From the NCBI RefSeq assembly GCF_028389875.1, contig NC_084670.1, forward strand, positions 17,145,383-17,209,382: a stretch of 64,000 nt of DNA, written 5' to 3'. This DNA is from Rhea pennata. Lineage: Eukaryota; Chordata; Aves; Rheiformes; Rheidae. Below, piece after piece: positions 1-10,866 of this stretch. The notes beneath the pieces are model-generated. The model was not told where the DNA came from. It saw nothing but the letters and a program-made list of their open reading frames with translations, and did not search any database. Numbering within the stretch: position 1 is the first letter of the stretch; every line of letters begins with the position of its first letter. A program made the translations under genes and the position numbers.

Positions 1-155
1 TGGGAAGAGAAACCTTCTTTGTAGCCATTTGGCAAACCCCTGAACCTCCAAAGATCACACTCTCTGATCCCAGTGGGAAAAGCTACACCAACAAGGACTT
101 TGACATTGATTCCATTTTCCATGTAGCTCGTCTGAAGATTCCAGGAATTGCAGAG
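1..155 (+). CDS. CLCA2: CLCA2-like exon (tenth-exon equivalent, truncated by window edge)
   Basis: Open in frame from a split codon at base 1. It aligns with 23093-23247 of the downstream CLCA gene (shared [16 protein letters not shown] and [16 protein letters not shown] segments). The donor GTGAAA follows base 155. Confidence 0.9.
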
Positions 156-3100
156 GTGAAATTTAAGATCTCTCTTTACTTTTTAAGTGTGGGAGAAACC
201 TCCTAACTGCACATTGTTTGCATTCTATTGAAGTTATGTTAAATACAATCATTTAACAGCATGAGATAATCTTATTCTGCCAAGCTATGATATCATGACT
301 GCTGTGTGCCAAACAGTTTCCTGCTAGGCTCAAGAGCACTACCTTAAGGTTTTATCTCTATCACTTTATGTTTGATTTACAACTCATCTCCAAATTTCTG
401 AACCGTATCTGTGGATCAAATTTTATCACTCTAAGCAATATATAATGTTACATGGGAGTTATTTAACCCATAAAGTCCCATTTAAAATTACTATATTGTA
501 CATAGAAACTTTTTTCTGTTATAAAAGTTTTAGAAAATTTGATATTTTGGTGGATAAAAGGTGCCATAAATTAGACTACGAGTCTATCAAGTTATGTATC
601 AAATTTAAAATTGCAGTAAGCAGGCCTAAATTAACTAGATGAGATGCACTAGTTTAACACAGAGGGGACAGGTTTCATAAAGATATGTTCAGAAGATACT
701 GGATGTGTCAGATCAGCTTGTTTCATTGAATTTGAACATGAAAATTTATACTATCTGTAGATAGATATAGATATATGAAGTGATGGATCTACAGTAGTAT
801 CTAAAATGTACAGATTTTATTTATTTCTCACTTAGATCTGTTTCAACTTGCTATTCACTATACTTGTATCAATGAAAATGTTCGTAATGGTGTTATCTTC
901 CAATTATGAACACAACCAAATACACTGAACTTTCAGATGCTGCTATCTGAATCTCATTAGAAAAGTTTTACAAGTTTGGAATTACTGAAAGTCTGAACTA
1001 CAACCCCTTACATAACCCCATGAATTTTGGTTCTGACTCCTCTCTCTGTTGATGGTAATTTCTTCATCACTTTTCCATTTGAAGAGTTTTGGGAATCTAT
1101 GTTTCATAAATGAAAGTTAGTGAGGAAGAAGATAGAAGTATTAATTGAATATCTTGACTTTCGTGAAATACAGGTTTATGGGATGAAATAAATAAGAAGC
1201 ATTTAAAAACATAAAGAAGCTATGTGGAGCACATTAAGGCCTTTTGAAATATTTACAAAAGGGATTCCTGCTTAATTTAGTAAACTCATTGTTGTGCTTA
1301 ATGAACTCCAGTGCTTCTGCTTTATATTAAAAATAGATACATTCCTTATTATTTTTATGAATGTCCAGAAAGTAAGAAACTAGAGATGCTGATTTTTTTC
1401 AATGCTACAAGAAGATCCTATTTCATAAAAGTAATCCTTGATCCTTAACATCCATGGACTACTTAAGAGAAGTAAATACAGATTGCTGGCTTTGGTCTCA
1501 TATGGAACAGTTTCAGAACAACAGCCTGGTGGACTGCAAATTGCAAAACAGTTTTGCATACTGAGTCTTACTCATGAGTCTTCCCACTGACAGAAACAAA
1601 GCTACTCAGAGGGTGTTACTGAGTTTAAACAGGCTGACAGAATTTAAATAAGCACAAATTAAATTATCCAAAGGAGAGTTATTTCATTTTAAAAGATTTG
1701 AATTCTTCTTTTCAGACAGGGGAATGGATATACACACTGACAAATATTCACCTTTCTCCTCAAGTTTTAACAATGATAGTAACTTCTCGAGCAGCAAATT
1801 CTACTGTTCCTGCTGTGTCTGTGAAAGCCCATATGAGCAAAGATATAAATGACTATCCCAATCCAATGGTTGTCTACGTACAAGTTAGTCAAGGGTTTTC
1901 ACCTATTCTTGGAGCAAATGTGACTGCCATTATCAGTCCAGAGAATGGAGATCCAATTTCCTTGGAACTTTTTGACAACGGAGCAGGTAATAATATGGTT
2001 GAAATACATTTGAAAATACATAGGAAATAAAAAAAAAAAGGTCTCACCTAACTGCAATTTTTACTGAACATCATGTAATGTAAGGCACCGAGACAAAGTA
2101 GCCACGGCTAGGTGGTAATGTGCATGAGCGCAGCTGACCTTATTGGTACTATTTCTAGATAAGCTCTCAGCCGATAAATCGTTTATGAGCATTTATTTAA
2201 ATGGACAGAACCATTCCAATAATCAGAATTGTGTTGTGTATCATTAGTTATCAGTTGCCATTCAAGCTAATCAAACTGATGAGGTTTAGTATATTGGAGG
2301 ATAAAGCCTTTAAAACTCAGTAACTTAAAATGTTCTCAGCAGGTAAGCAGGTCCAGAGCTTTCAACTGTAAACACTTCCAAGAAAAATTCAGGCCTAGAG
2401 CTTCACTGCATTTTGTGATTTTCAGAAGAAGGTGTAAATATCATTATTTGGATTCAGCAGCACGCTTCCCAAAAATTAAAGTTTTTTTTCAGAAATTTTC
2501 CAGCTTTCTTAGTCTACTATGTTATTAGCAATGCAATTTGCATCAATAATTTCTGAAAACGCCTTTTGTCTGACAGTGTTCCAGAAAAAGTATTATCTCT
2601 AGGAATAGCATGCTTGTGTTGCCAGTCTACATTCACTTGTGCTTTAGGCAAGTATTTGCCTTTTTTGAGATCCCTGTCAATTTTTAAAATGTATTACCAC
2701 AAGCTGTTTTATAATATAAGCTGCTTTTCAGCTATGTAGATTCCCTGTTGTACAAGAATAAGCAAAACACTATATGCCTCAGAGTTTATATTAGATCAAG
2801 ATTACTAATAATGATACATTGCCAGTAACCTGCAATGGTGGTTATAGTAAATGAATAATGTGTATGAAGAAACTCTTTTTTGTGTGTGTCTATCTTTTGC
2901 TAATCTATTCTTTTGCTTTATAATAAAATAACAAATGATTTTGCTAAGAAATTAGCTATTCCTTCACTTAACACAATGAAAAAGATATCTTAACTTCAGA
3001 CTGCAATCTTCTTGAACACTTTTACCATCAAAATCAGAGGATCTGCACAGATTGTAAGTCAGAGGGGAATTTGTTTACTGTTTCTACATTCTAGTTTCCA

Positions 3101-5497
3101 TAGGTGAATCTAAATGGCTTACAAAAGCACACCAATTTTTACTTGATGTTAAATTAAGTCTTTTTTATATCTAGGCTCTGACATTGTCAAGAATGATGGT
3201 ACCTATTCAAAGTACTTGTTTTCTTTCCCTGAGAATGGCAGATACAGCCTGGAAGTCCATGTCCAAGCTAACAGAACTATCATACCACAAATTGCAATGC
3301 TGTGGAGTCATGCCATGTATATACCAGGTTATGCAGAAAATGGTAAGGCAAAGTATTGTGGAGAAAAGCATGTAGCATCTGCATATATGAAGTCCTTTTG
3401 CAAATGCTAATAGGAGGCATTAGATCAATAATATCCCAGCTAAGAGATATTTAGTTCTAAATGCTCTTCAAACACGGAATTTAGTTGTTTCCCTTCAACA
3501 CAAGAATAATTATCTATTCCACAGAACAATGTTTAAAGCAGACTGTAAACTATAATACATCAGTATCTATGTAGACCCTACAGCCAGTAAGGCACAAGCA
3601 CTTGTGTTTTGCCTGTGAAAGGAATAGCTGTGCGTTTAGTAACTGGAGTACTATAATCAATCATCTTAAATTAAGAACTCTTAAAGTTCTTAACTGAACT
3701 TAAAAGAACTGTTAAAGTTCAATAACTGAAACTCTCCTGTAGTCATTTTATACAAATCACGCTTACTTAAATTTAATATTCTCTTAGTAATTAGTACTCT
3801 TGAAACCACAGAGAGGAGGATAGTGCTCTGGCAATAACTGTAATTAAATGAAATTAATGGATTTTTCAGATTGAAAGCAATATAAATGATAGGAGGTTCA
3901 GTTCACCTGCCGAGTACAATAATATGCAAATAGTTAAGATTAATCAACTTTTTAAAAAAAATGTTTTAGGTAAAATCAAGATGAACCCATCAAGACCCTC
4001 AGTTATTAAAAATGATCTTCAAATCAGCAGAGGAGGTTTCCAAAGAATAGCTGCAGGATGCTCCTTTATAATATCTGCAGTTCCAGTGGGACCTTATGCT
4101 GATGTGTTTCCACCATGCAAAATTATTGATCTTGATGCCAGAATAGAAGATGATAAAGTCGTATTATCATGGACAGCACCAGGAGATGATTTTGACAAAG
4201 GCAAAGGTATGTTTCTTGGCTTGCTAGCCTGTCTCCTGCCCAGGATGAAATTGTAAAATGAGTAAATTTTCCATGACATTTTAAATGAACTTCCACTGTA
4301 TTTTGTTGTATCCAGAAGCACCTTTATAAATGCCAGCTCTGGTTTTGTGTGTGCAAAATAATGGTTCTAGGCTTTGTAGCAGTAACTGAAGACTCAACTT
4401 TTCTCATTCTTCATTAAGAATCAAATATTTGTTAATTATAAATGGTTTAAGTGTGTCATTCTAGTAATTCAGTATGATATACATCACACAATACAATACC
4501 TGTAATGCATTCTGTCTCACTGACACCAGTGGGGATTTTGCAGAACCACTACAGTGGTTACAGGCTTTGTTCCTGCTCTACTCTTGCAAAATTTTTAAAC
4601 AGAATTAATTAGCCATTTTTTTTAAACAATGCAAAACTGAAGCTTGCAATTTTGATGGAAGGCTCACTTTTATTAAATTGCAATGTTTTGCTACTCAAGG
4701 AAGGGAAGGACATATTCTATGAATGTAAAGAGTGTGGAAATAAACTCATCAGAGTTGGATCAGATATAGGAATTACACTTCTCCTAGTGGCAGGTTAAAT
4801 TCAGTGAAGTTAGGAATACTGAGAGAATTCAGTGGGGATCATGATAACCTCCATCATCTGTTCATTTCAATACTGTGCCACAGTGAGAAGTTTAATTATC
4901 CAAGCAGTCACTTTAGATAGCAAAATAATTTTTTTCAGATCTATCTACCATGCAGTATTTATTTTTCTCACTAGCTGAACTGGCTAATGAAGCTGATGCT
5001 AGTGAATATTTCTAAAGAGAAATATAAAATTTTAATGATAATTAAAACATAGATGACAATATCTTTTAATATTTGTATTTTCAGCTGCAGGTTATGAAAT
5101 CAGAACAAGTGAAACTCCTCTGGATCTAAGGGACAACTTTTATAACACTACTTTTGTGAATGCTTCCAGTCTCTCACCTGAGCATGCGGGTTACCAAGAA
5201 ATATTTGCATTTAAACCAGAAGCTTTTACAACAGGAAACATCACCATAATCTATGTAGCTATACGGGCCGTTGATGAAGTCTTTCTTTACTCTGAGCTGT
5301 CTAATATTGCACAAGCAGTAATGTTTATTCCTCCAATGGATTATCCTATTTCTAATATGGAGTTTAGTGTTTCAACAACATTATTACTAGTCTTTGGATT
5401 ATTAGCGGCAGTTTGTCTTACAGCAAGTACAACCCTTTGCTTATTAAAGAAAAAGGGCAAAAAAACTTCTTTAGAAACTACAACTAAGTTGCTTTAA
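1..5497 (+). CDS. CLCA2: CLCA-family protein, 3' part of gene (CLCA2-like), 5' end outside window
   Basis: Partial gene; coding exons 1-155, 1716-1986, 3175-3342, 3970-4206 and 5085-5497 join in frame with GT-AG junctions and give about 413 residues ending at TAA 5495-5497. CLCA proteins are secreted or membrane-tethered regulators of calcium-activated chloride conductance. The part seen covers the region after the VWA domain: beta-sandwich segments, a FnIII-like segment (motif WTAPGDDFD in the fourth exon) and a last exon with a hydrophobic helix coded near 5370-5445, then a basic tail ending TKLL. Every exon has a counterpart of nearly equal length and identical phase in the second CLCA gene downstream, so the two are tandem paralogs. 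The CLCA2 assignment rests on its outer position in the cluster and on the TM-plus-TKLL ending, which resembles mammalian CLCA2; a lineage-specific copy of the CLCA1/3/4 group is the alternative. Family call is very sure, symbol moderately so. Confidence 0.9.
1716..1986 (+). CDS. CLCA2: CLCA2-like exon
   Basis: 271 nt after acceptor TTTTCAG, donor GTAATA. Encodes TGEWIYT to the DNGAG junction, including VTSRAANSTVPAV and VYVQVSQGFSPILGANV, the same core as the downstream paralog. Confidence 0.95.
3175..3342 (+). CDS. CLCA2: CLCA2-like exon
   Basis: 168 nt between acceptor ATATCTAG and donor GTAAGG. Encodes SDIVKNDGTYSKY through YIPGYAEN, matching the paralog's exon at 23884-24048. Confidence 0.94.
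3970..4206 (+). CDS. CLCA2: CLCA2-like exon
   Basis: 237 nt, acceptor GTTTTAG and donor GTATGT. Encodes GKIKMNPSRPS through FPPCKIIDLDARIEDDK and WTAPGDDFDKGK, the start of the FnIII-like segment. Confidence 0.94.
5085..5497 (+). CDS. CLCA2: CLCA2-like terminal coding exon with membrane anchor
   Basis: Acceptor TATTTTCAG, stop TAA at 5495-5497. Encodes AAGYEIRTSETPLDLRDNF, the conserved VAIRA and SNIAQA motifs, FIPP, then about 22 hydrophobic residues and a lysine-rich tail ending TKLL. This predicts a type I membrane protein with a short cytoplasmic tail. Confidence 0.95.
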
Positions 5498-5937
5498 CAG
5501 CAAGTGTAAGCTTGTCTGACCTCCATCCATTTTAAAATTTTTGTTTAGATGCTTTTCCACACAAAAATAGGTGTCCTACCAGAAAAAAGACTAAGCAGAT
5601 AATCACATTCCAGATTTGTATGAAGTCACAGTGATTTAGTAGTCATATCATGTTATATATGAATTTTATAACTGAAGGGCATGTTACATTAAAACAAATC
5701 ATGTGTAAATAGTTTGTACTGAATAGATGCAGTATATGTTTACCAACTTATATCTATGCCATGCAATTTCATAGCCTATTCTTACAGGATGAAGATTGTG
5801 ATTAAATTGAGCAAGATACCTTAGGTGATGTGCCTTATTAAAAAAAAGAGCTTTTCTTTAAAAAAAAGTATGAGCTCCTGCAGCTCATATTTTCATTTCT
5901 ATAAACGTGTCTGTAATTCAACTGTCTGTGTGTATAC

Positions 5938-5990
5938 ATTTTTATATATGTGTACATATACACACACACACATACATATACACAAATATA
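5938..5990. repeat. TA/TG/CA microsatellite
   Basis: Mixed run of TATATATGTGTACATATA followed by CACACACACA and ACATA units; low complexity. Confidence 0.8.
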
Positions 5991-6279
5991 AAAGAAAGAT
6001 CCTAAAATGTGTGATGTGTTGGGTTACATTTGTTTCCTCCTTAATGTAAGACTGCAAATGTTGTGATTATCTTGCAGTAACATTCTGTGCAAAAGTAAGG
6101 CACTATAATATTTTATATCAGGAATCTAGGTCATGTTACCACTCCACTGCCTAAGAGAAAAAAAAGAAAAAATGGAAGTTCCCAGATCATCTGCTCTGTG
6201 TTTTGTCAAATTTGACTTGTTCCTTCAATATGAATTGGCTATTGAGTTACATACAACAAAACTGAACAGACGTTATATC

Positions 6280-6285
6280 AATAAA
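6280..6285 (+). terminator. Candidate poly(A) signal AATAAA of CLCA2-like gene
   Basis: First canonical AATAAA downstream of the stop codon, about 780 bp away. An ATTAAA near 5690 is an alternative. Positional evidence only. Confidence 0.4.
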
Positions 6286-9200
6286 TGGATCTTGTTCTGA
6301 AGTAATACAGAAGCATAAAGAACATTTTGGAGCAGGTACAGTCTTTGAGAGCTTGCATCACAGTTGCAAAATCTAATATTTATTTGCCACCATCTCCTTA
6401 TTGCATCTCTATTAGGTGTCAGCAGCTGCTGCTACTCCACCTCAACAGCATCCCAATTTTTAGAAGCTGCAGTTGTAAGTAAACATGCCTCTGCTGAGAA
6501 AAACAGTCTGGTGGAAGAGAGATTTCATTTTGATGCTTCATGCTGTTTGGTGATAATATAGATGGGAAGGAACAAAAGCACTGAAGGCATAGGAAAGGAA
6601 GGACTGAAAATGGAGTTCGGGAACAGAAGGGAGTCTTGTGACCTCTTCATAACACAAGAAAGAAAAGATAAAAAAAAGAAGATGAGAGAATCTGCAGTAG
6701 GAAGACAGAAGCTGTACAGGGAATAATCCTGAAGACACCAGGACTAGTTATCACTCCTGAATGTTCCTGTTCTTTATAGAATTGTGAATTAGGGAAGTCA
6801 TGTATTTCCACTTTATGAGTCTTAATCTAAGGAAAGGTACCTCTGCTAATGTAAAAGATGAAAGAAATAAAATCCTGAGTTGTTCATTGAATGTTGAGTT
6901 GGAAGTAGGTGGTGGGGGTGGAGAACAGACAGCAAACAGGAAGTGGTCAAAGAGAAGGGAGGACACAAGGTGGCATTTCAGTCCTGGCCTGTCCTGGGTG
7001 GACATGGTGCTGTAGCTGGAAGGAACAACCCTGCTACCCTGTCTGCAGTTGCACAGCTTCCACCTTCCTTCTGCTGCCACCAAGTGATCTTTGTAAATCC
7101 AATCAGGGTTCTGATCCAGCTGAAAACTGTTGAGTTTCCAGCAAAAGAACAGTGCAGAGTTAAGATTCCGTTGTGAAATTGCACCCCCAGAAATGGCTGA
7201 AGCATTGCCAATTGCTTAGGAGGTTCTCCCTTCTGTCCTTTGAGATCTGTCACAATTTTTTTCTTCTTTTTAATTGAACTAGGGAATGAGGAGAGGTACT
7301 GGAGTCAGCAGAAAAAAAGAAAACTTGATCCAAAGAAAAAGCATAAGTGACAGGGATAGAACAAGTTTAAGGTTTATTATGGTCAAAGTCAAACAAGCAA
7401 AGAAAATGAGAAAAAAGAAATCAAAACCGCAAAGGTATTGATTGTGCACAAAGAACGCAAGGTATAAAGAAACAAGAATAACAAATAATAAGATTCCTAA
7501 CAACTTTTTCCCTTGTAGTTCTCCAAAAATAGAAAACAGAACGTGTTCATGTGATTACAAAACCAAGGTTTTTTTAGACATTGTGCCCATACCTGCAATT
7601 AAACTTTGAAAATTGGATGAACAGAAAACACTTCGGTTCCCTTAGTGATGCAATTAGATATTTAATAAGGAACAATTGTGTCTGCTAAGCCAAAAAGTAA
7701 ATTTCAAGTTAACTAAACACACCAAACAGCATCTGAAACTTTTAAGGAGGCATATTTATTGCCCAAATGTAATAGGAACTAGAATTTATCAGCCGTAAAT
7801 ATAGCCAGCTTTACTTAATAAATTGCAGTAAGATTGCTTTTTACAGTGGACCAATGATAGTAAGTGTTAACTGCTTAGTCCATGATGAATGAAAATTGAA
7901 TTCTGAAACTGAAATGATTTTTCTTACAGAAAATCAGTTTTGTTCCTCTGCACATTATTAGCAGAATAGAACTACTAATAGCGTGATAAGCTATGAAGAT
8001 GGTCATAAAAGGCTACATGGAAGTATTTCTCCAGCACATTTGGCCTCTTAGCAGGTGTATGGTTTCACATTTTGATCATTCATTAGGTATCTCTTGACTA
8101 TGAGTGATCAAGATCACTCCAGATTCCAACTACTGTCATGTCACCTTTGATCTTTTGCCATCTGGTAGTACTGAGCAGAGTGAGCAAGTATAGAAGCATT
8201 TGAAGAGTTGTGTCCTTTATGGGCTGTTCTCTGAAGGCAATGATGAATACTGTTCTAAAGGAAAGAAAATGCTGAAAAACAATAGCAAGACCAGACTTTC
8301 CCATAAAGACTTACGGAAACACTCTTTTTGTCTGTTTTCAAATACTTTTCACTAACTCACCAGTTCCGCAAAGATTCTGCCAAATATTGTAAAGGTCAAA
8401 AAAGGAGACGTGACCGGACATACCACGGTGTTTCCAGGTAAGCGTTCAATCTACAACGTTTCCTTGGTCTAAAGTCCCATATTATTGCTTGGATTGTACT
8501 TCACAAAACAACTGAAAGTGTTTACAACTAAATGCAACAGGAAAGGTTTTCTTTAGGAAGTAAGCTAATATGACCAGATGATTAAGTTTAAGAAGCTATT
8601 TGAGGCAAACTGACATTTAAGAACTCTAACCCAAGTGAAGCCAATTAGAAGGGCAATAGACAAGAAGAAATTAGGAAGACATGGAAAAAGCTGTTAGAGA
8701 ACAGCAAGTACAGGCTAGAGAAGGGAGTGGAGCTGCAGGTGACTGCAAAGGAGACAAGGGGAAAATCCTCACCAGTGAGGGTGGCACCTGGGCAAGAAAG
8801 ATAGCTCTAGCGGTACTCACTCGCTTCATCCAGCCACCAGCAGTCACAAGGCAGGCCAAGCAAGGTCAGGTCAGCTAGATACAAGGCCAGGCATACTGGA
8901 CTTGTATACTTGCACACTACAGTGCAGCCCTAAGGGGACCAAGGGAGAGGGTTGGAGCTGAAACGCAGCTTCCAAGCCAATGGTGGAGGTCATGGTTGGA
9001 AACCCCAGTGAAGTCTCCCTGGGGTTTTTCTCACAATATAGCTCTTTGCTCAGAAGTTTGATCCATGGTTACACAGTCGCACCAAATCAGAGCTGAACAC
9101 AGGCAGTTAAAACCTGAGGAGGTTGTCCGAGGATTACAGAGAAAGATTGTTATGGGTTGGGCAATTAAAACCTTTTGGTGCGCTAAGGACTTTGAGAAAA

Positions 9201-10636
9201 GGAAGTAATGATAAAGACAGAAAACTGGAAATACAGGAAGTTAATAATAGGCTAAAATATCAGGGAAAAGTACTGATGCTGGCAAAATCAATGTATTGGG
9301 AACAACAAAAAAAACTTAGGACAGAATAAGGCAAATATTAGATACAGTAAAGCTATTACTGATGCAAAAATGTAGAAGCATTTAGCTAATATTTCTGTCT
9401 GGTATTTGGGAAAAATTGGAATAATGTAATTTCATCCCATGAAAATTAGGAGCTATTTTTCAGTCTACTGGGAAAAAAAGACAGAAATAGTTCTTCAACT
9501 GGAAGTATTTTTAAATGAATATGTCTGGATAAATTTCATCTAATAATTTTAAAAGAACTGTAAAATACTTTCAAGCAGCAGTTTACTCTCTTGATTATTG
9601 ATGACTCTTGCAATATCACCAAGAAGAAAAAATACTTTTATAAGGCAAAGTGAGTGACCTGGAAAATTTTCAGAAAATCTGCTAAACATCTGCTCCACAC
9701 AAATAACAGAAAAGCTCATGTAGAATTCAATGAGTAATGATTAAAAGATGAAAATGTAATCAGTGACAATCACCACATTTTATTCCCTTTTTATTATTTA
9801 TTTTTACACCATTACAAATTTAACTAAAAAAATAGATATATCATGAAACATCTGCTAGCTGAGTACTGATATTCCAGTTTAAAATATAGCACTACATTGG
9901 CTTAATCAAGCACATCCTTAGCAAATTAGGAACTGTCTAGCTGAGAGATCTCAAAAAGCAGCAGGTAGAGAATCATCATCTAGTAGACATTTCTCAAAGG
10001 ACTGCAAATCAATGACAGGCCAGATGCTATTAAACATTTTGTCAGGGACTTGGAATGTAATATAAAATAACTTCTGGACAAGTCTTTTAGAGCACAAAGT
10101 GAGACATGAGAAGGGAAATTAAGGCAGCCACGCAGAGTAATCTGAATTGCTCAATAAACTGCTCTCACTCAAGCAAAATATATTTTAAGTGTGACAATCA
10201 TAATCTAAAAAGAAAGAGGAATATTACATACCATACCAAATAATACATATGAAGTTCTCGGGACCCTTATTCTCTCACTAAACAGCCCTGGCCTTTTTTG
10301 TTGTTTAAATTCTATATTATTTAGTTGTGTTGCTCAGTTTCCTCAGGAAATTCCAGAGATCTGGGCTTGCATGATTATTTCTGCTTACTCAGGATATGGT
10401 CCAGATTCAATCTGACATAAACTGAGTAACAGAACATAGATCACATTAGGTGCATCAAGGTCACAAGGAAATTCTTTTATTTTTTTTTTTAGGTCATGAT
10501 AACATTCAAGTATTTCTTCCTAAATTAATGCATAATTAAATAAAATCAGTGTATCCAATCACATTTCTCCATATTTGCATAAAGGATCAAAGTCCTATCA
10601 CTATATGTTACATTTTTCTGGGTACAAAGGCAGTTG

Positions 10637-10654
10637 TATAAATACGTATAAATA
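10637..10654 (+). promoter_or_regulatory. Two tandem TATA boxes of CLCA1-like gene
   Basis: TATAAATA occurs at 10637-10644 and again at 10647-10654, a 10-bp spaced duplication, 50 and 40 bp upstream of the start codon at 10687. A TSS 25-32 bp downstream of either box would fall near 10662-10686, leaving a leader of about 0-25 nt. Alternatively, the sites are coincidental and a distant non-coding exon exists. Confidence 0.55.
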
Positions 10655-10686
10655 CGGCTGATAAGCCATTGCTCTTCTAACCAAAT

Positions 10687-10866
10687 ATGTGGGGACAGGG
10701 ACAAGTAACAGTGGTGGTTAGGAGCTTGATTTTTTTGCTGGCTTTTCAGCTCCTGCATGTGGCAAGAAGTTCTATGGTATGGCTAAATGAGAGTGGCTAC
10801 GAGGATTTGGTTATTGCAATTAATCCCAGGGTGCCAGAAGATGCCAATATCATTGAAAACACAAAG
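10687..10866 (+). CDS. CLCA1: CLCA1-like coding exon 1, signal peptide
   Basis: Residues 1-60. The start ATG at 10687 is followed by a 20-residue hydrophobic core ([13 protein letters not shown] within it), then [18 protein letters not shown], the conserved start of mature CLCA proteins. Donor GTAAGA. Confidence 0.95.

Larger units (their letters stand above)
5498..10636. other. 3' UTR and intergenic space between the two CLCA genes
   Basis: The first several hundred bases are probably 3' UTR of the upstream gene. The rest is AT-rich with short unlinked open frames and no recognisable protein, RNA gene or well-preserved transposon. It contains a TG/CA/TA microsatellite near 5938-5990. Confidence 0.6.

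Noticed and set aside
7279-7503. Hydrophobic minus-strand frame resembling a small membrane protein
   Set aside because: Hydrophobicity comes from T-rich antisense of an A-rich stretch; no start context, homology or splice partner.
8671-9330. Charged short frames near 8681-8878 and 9123-9329 as remains of a retroelement
   Set aside because: No reverse transcriptase, gag or LTR signature could be seen; composition alone is not support.
10546-10758. Minus-strand frame overlapping the CLCA1-like promoter
   Set aside because: It is antisense shadow of the signal-peptide exon and promoter, with no recognisable domain.
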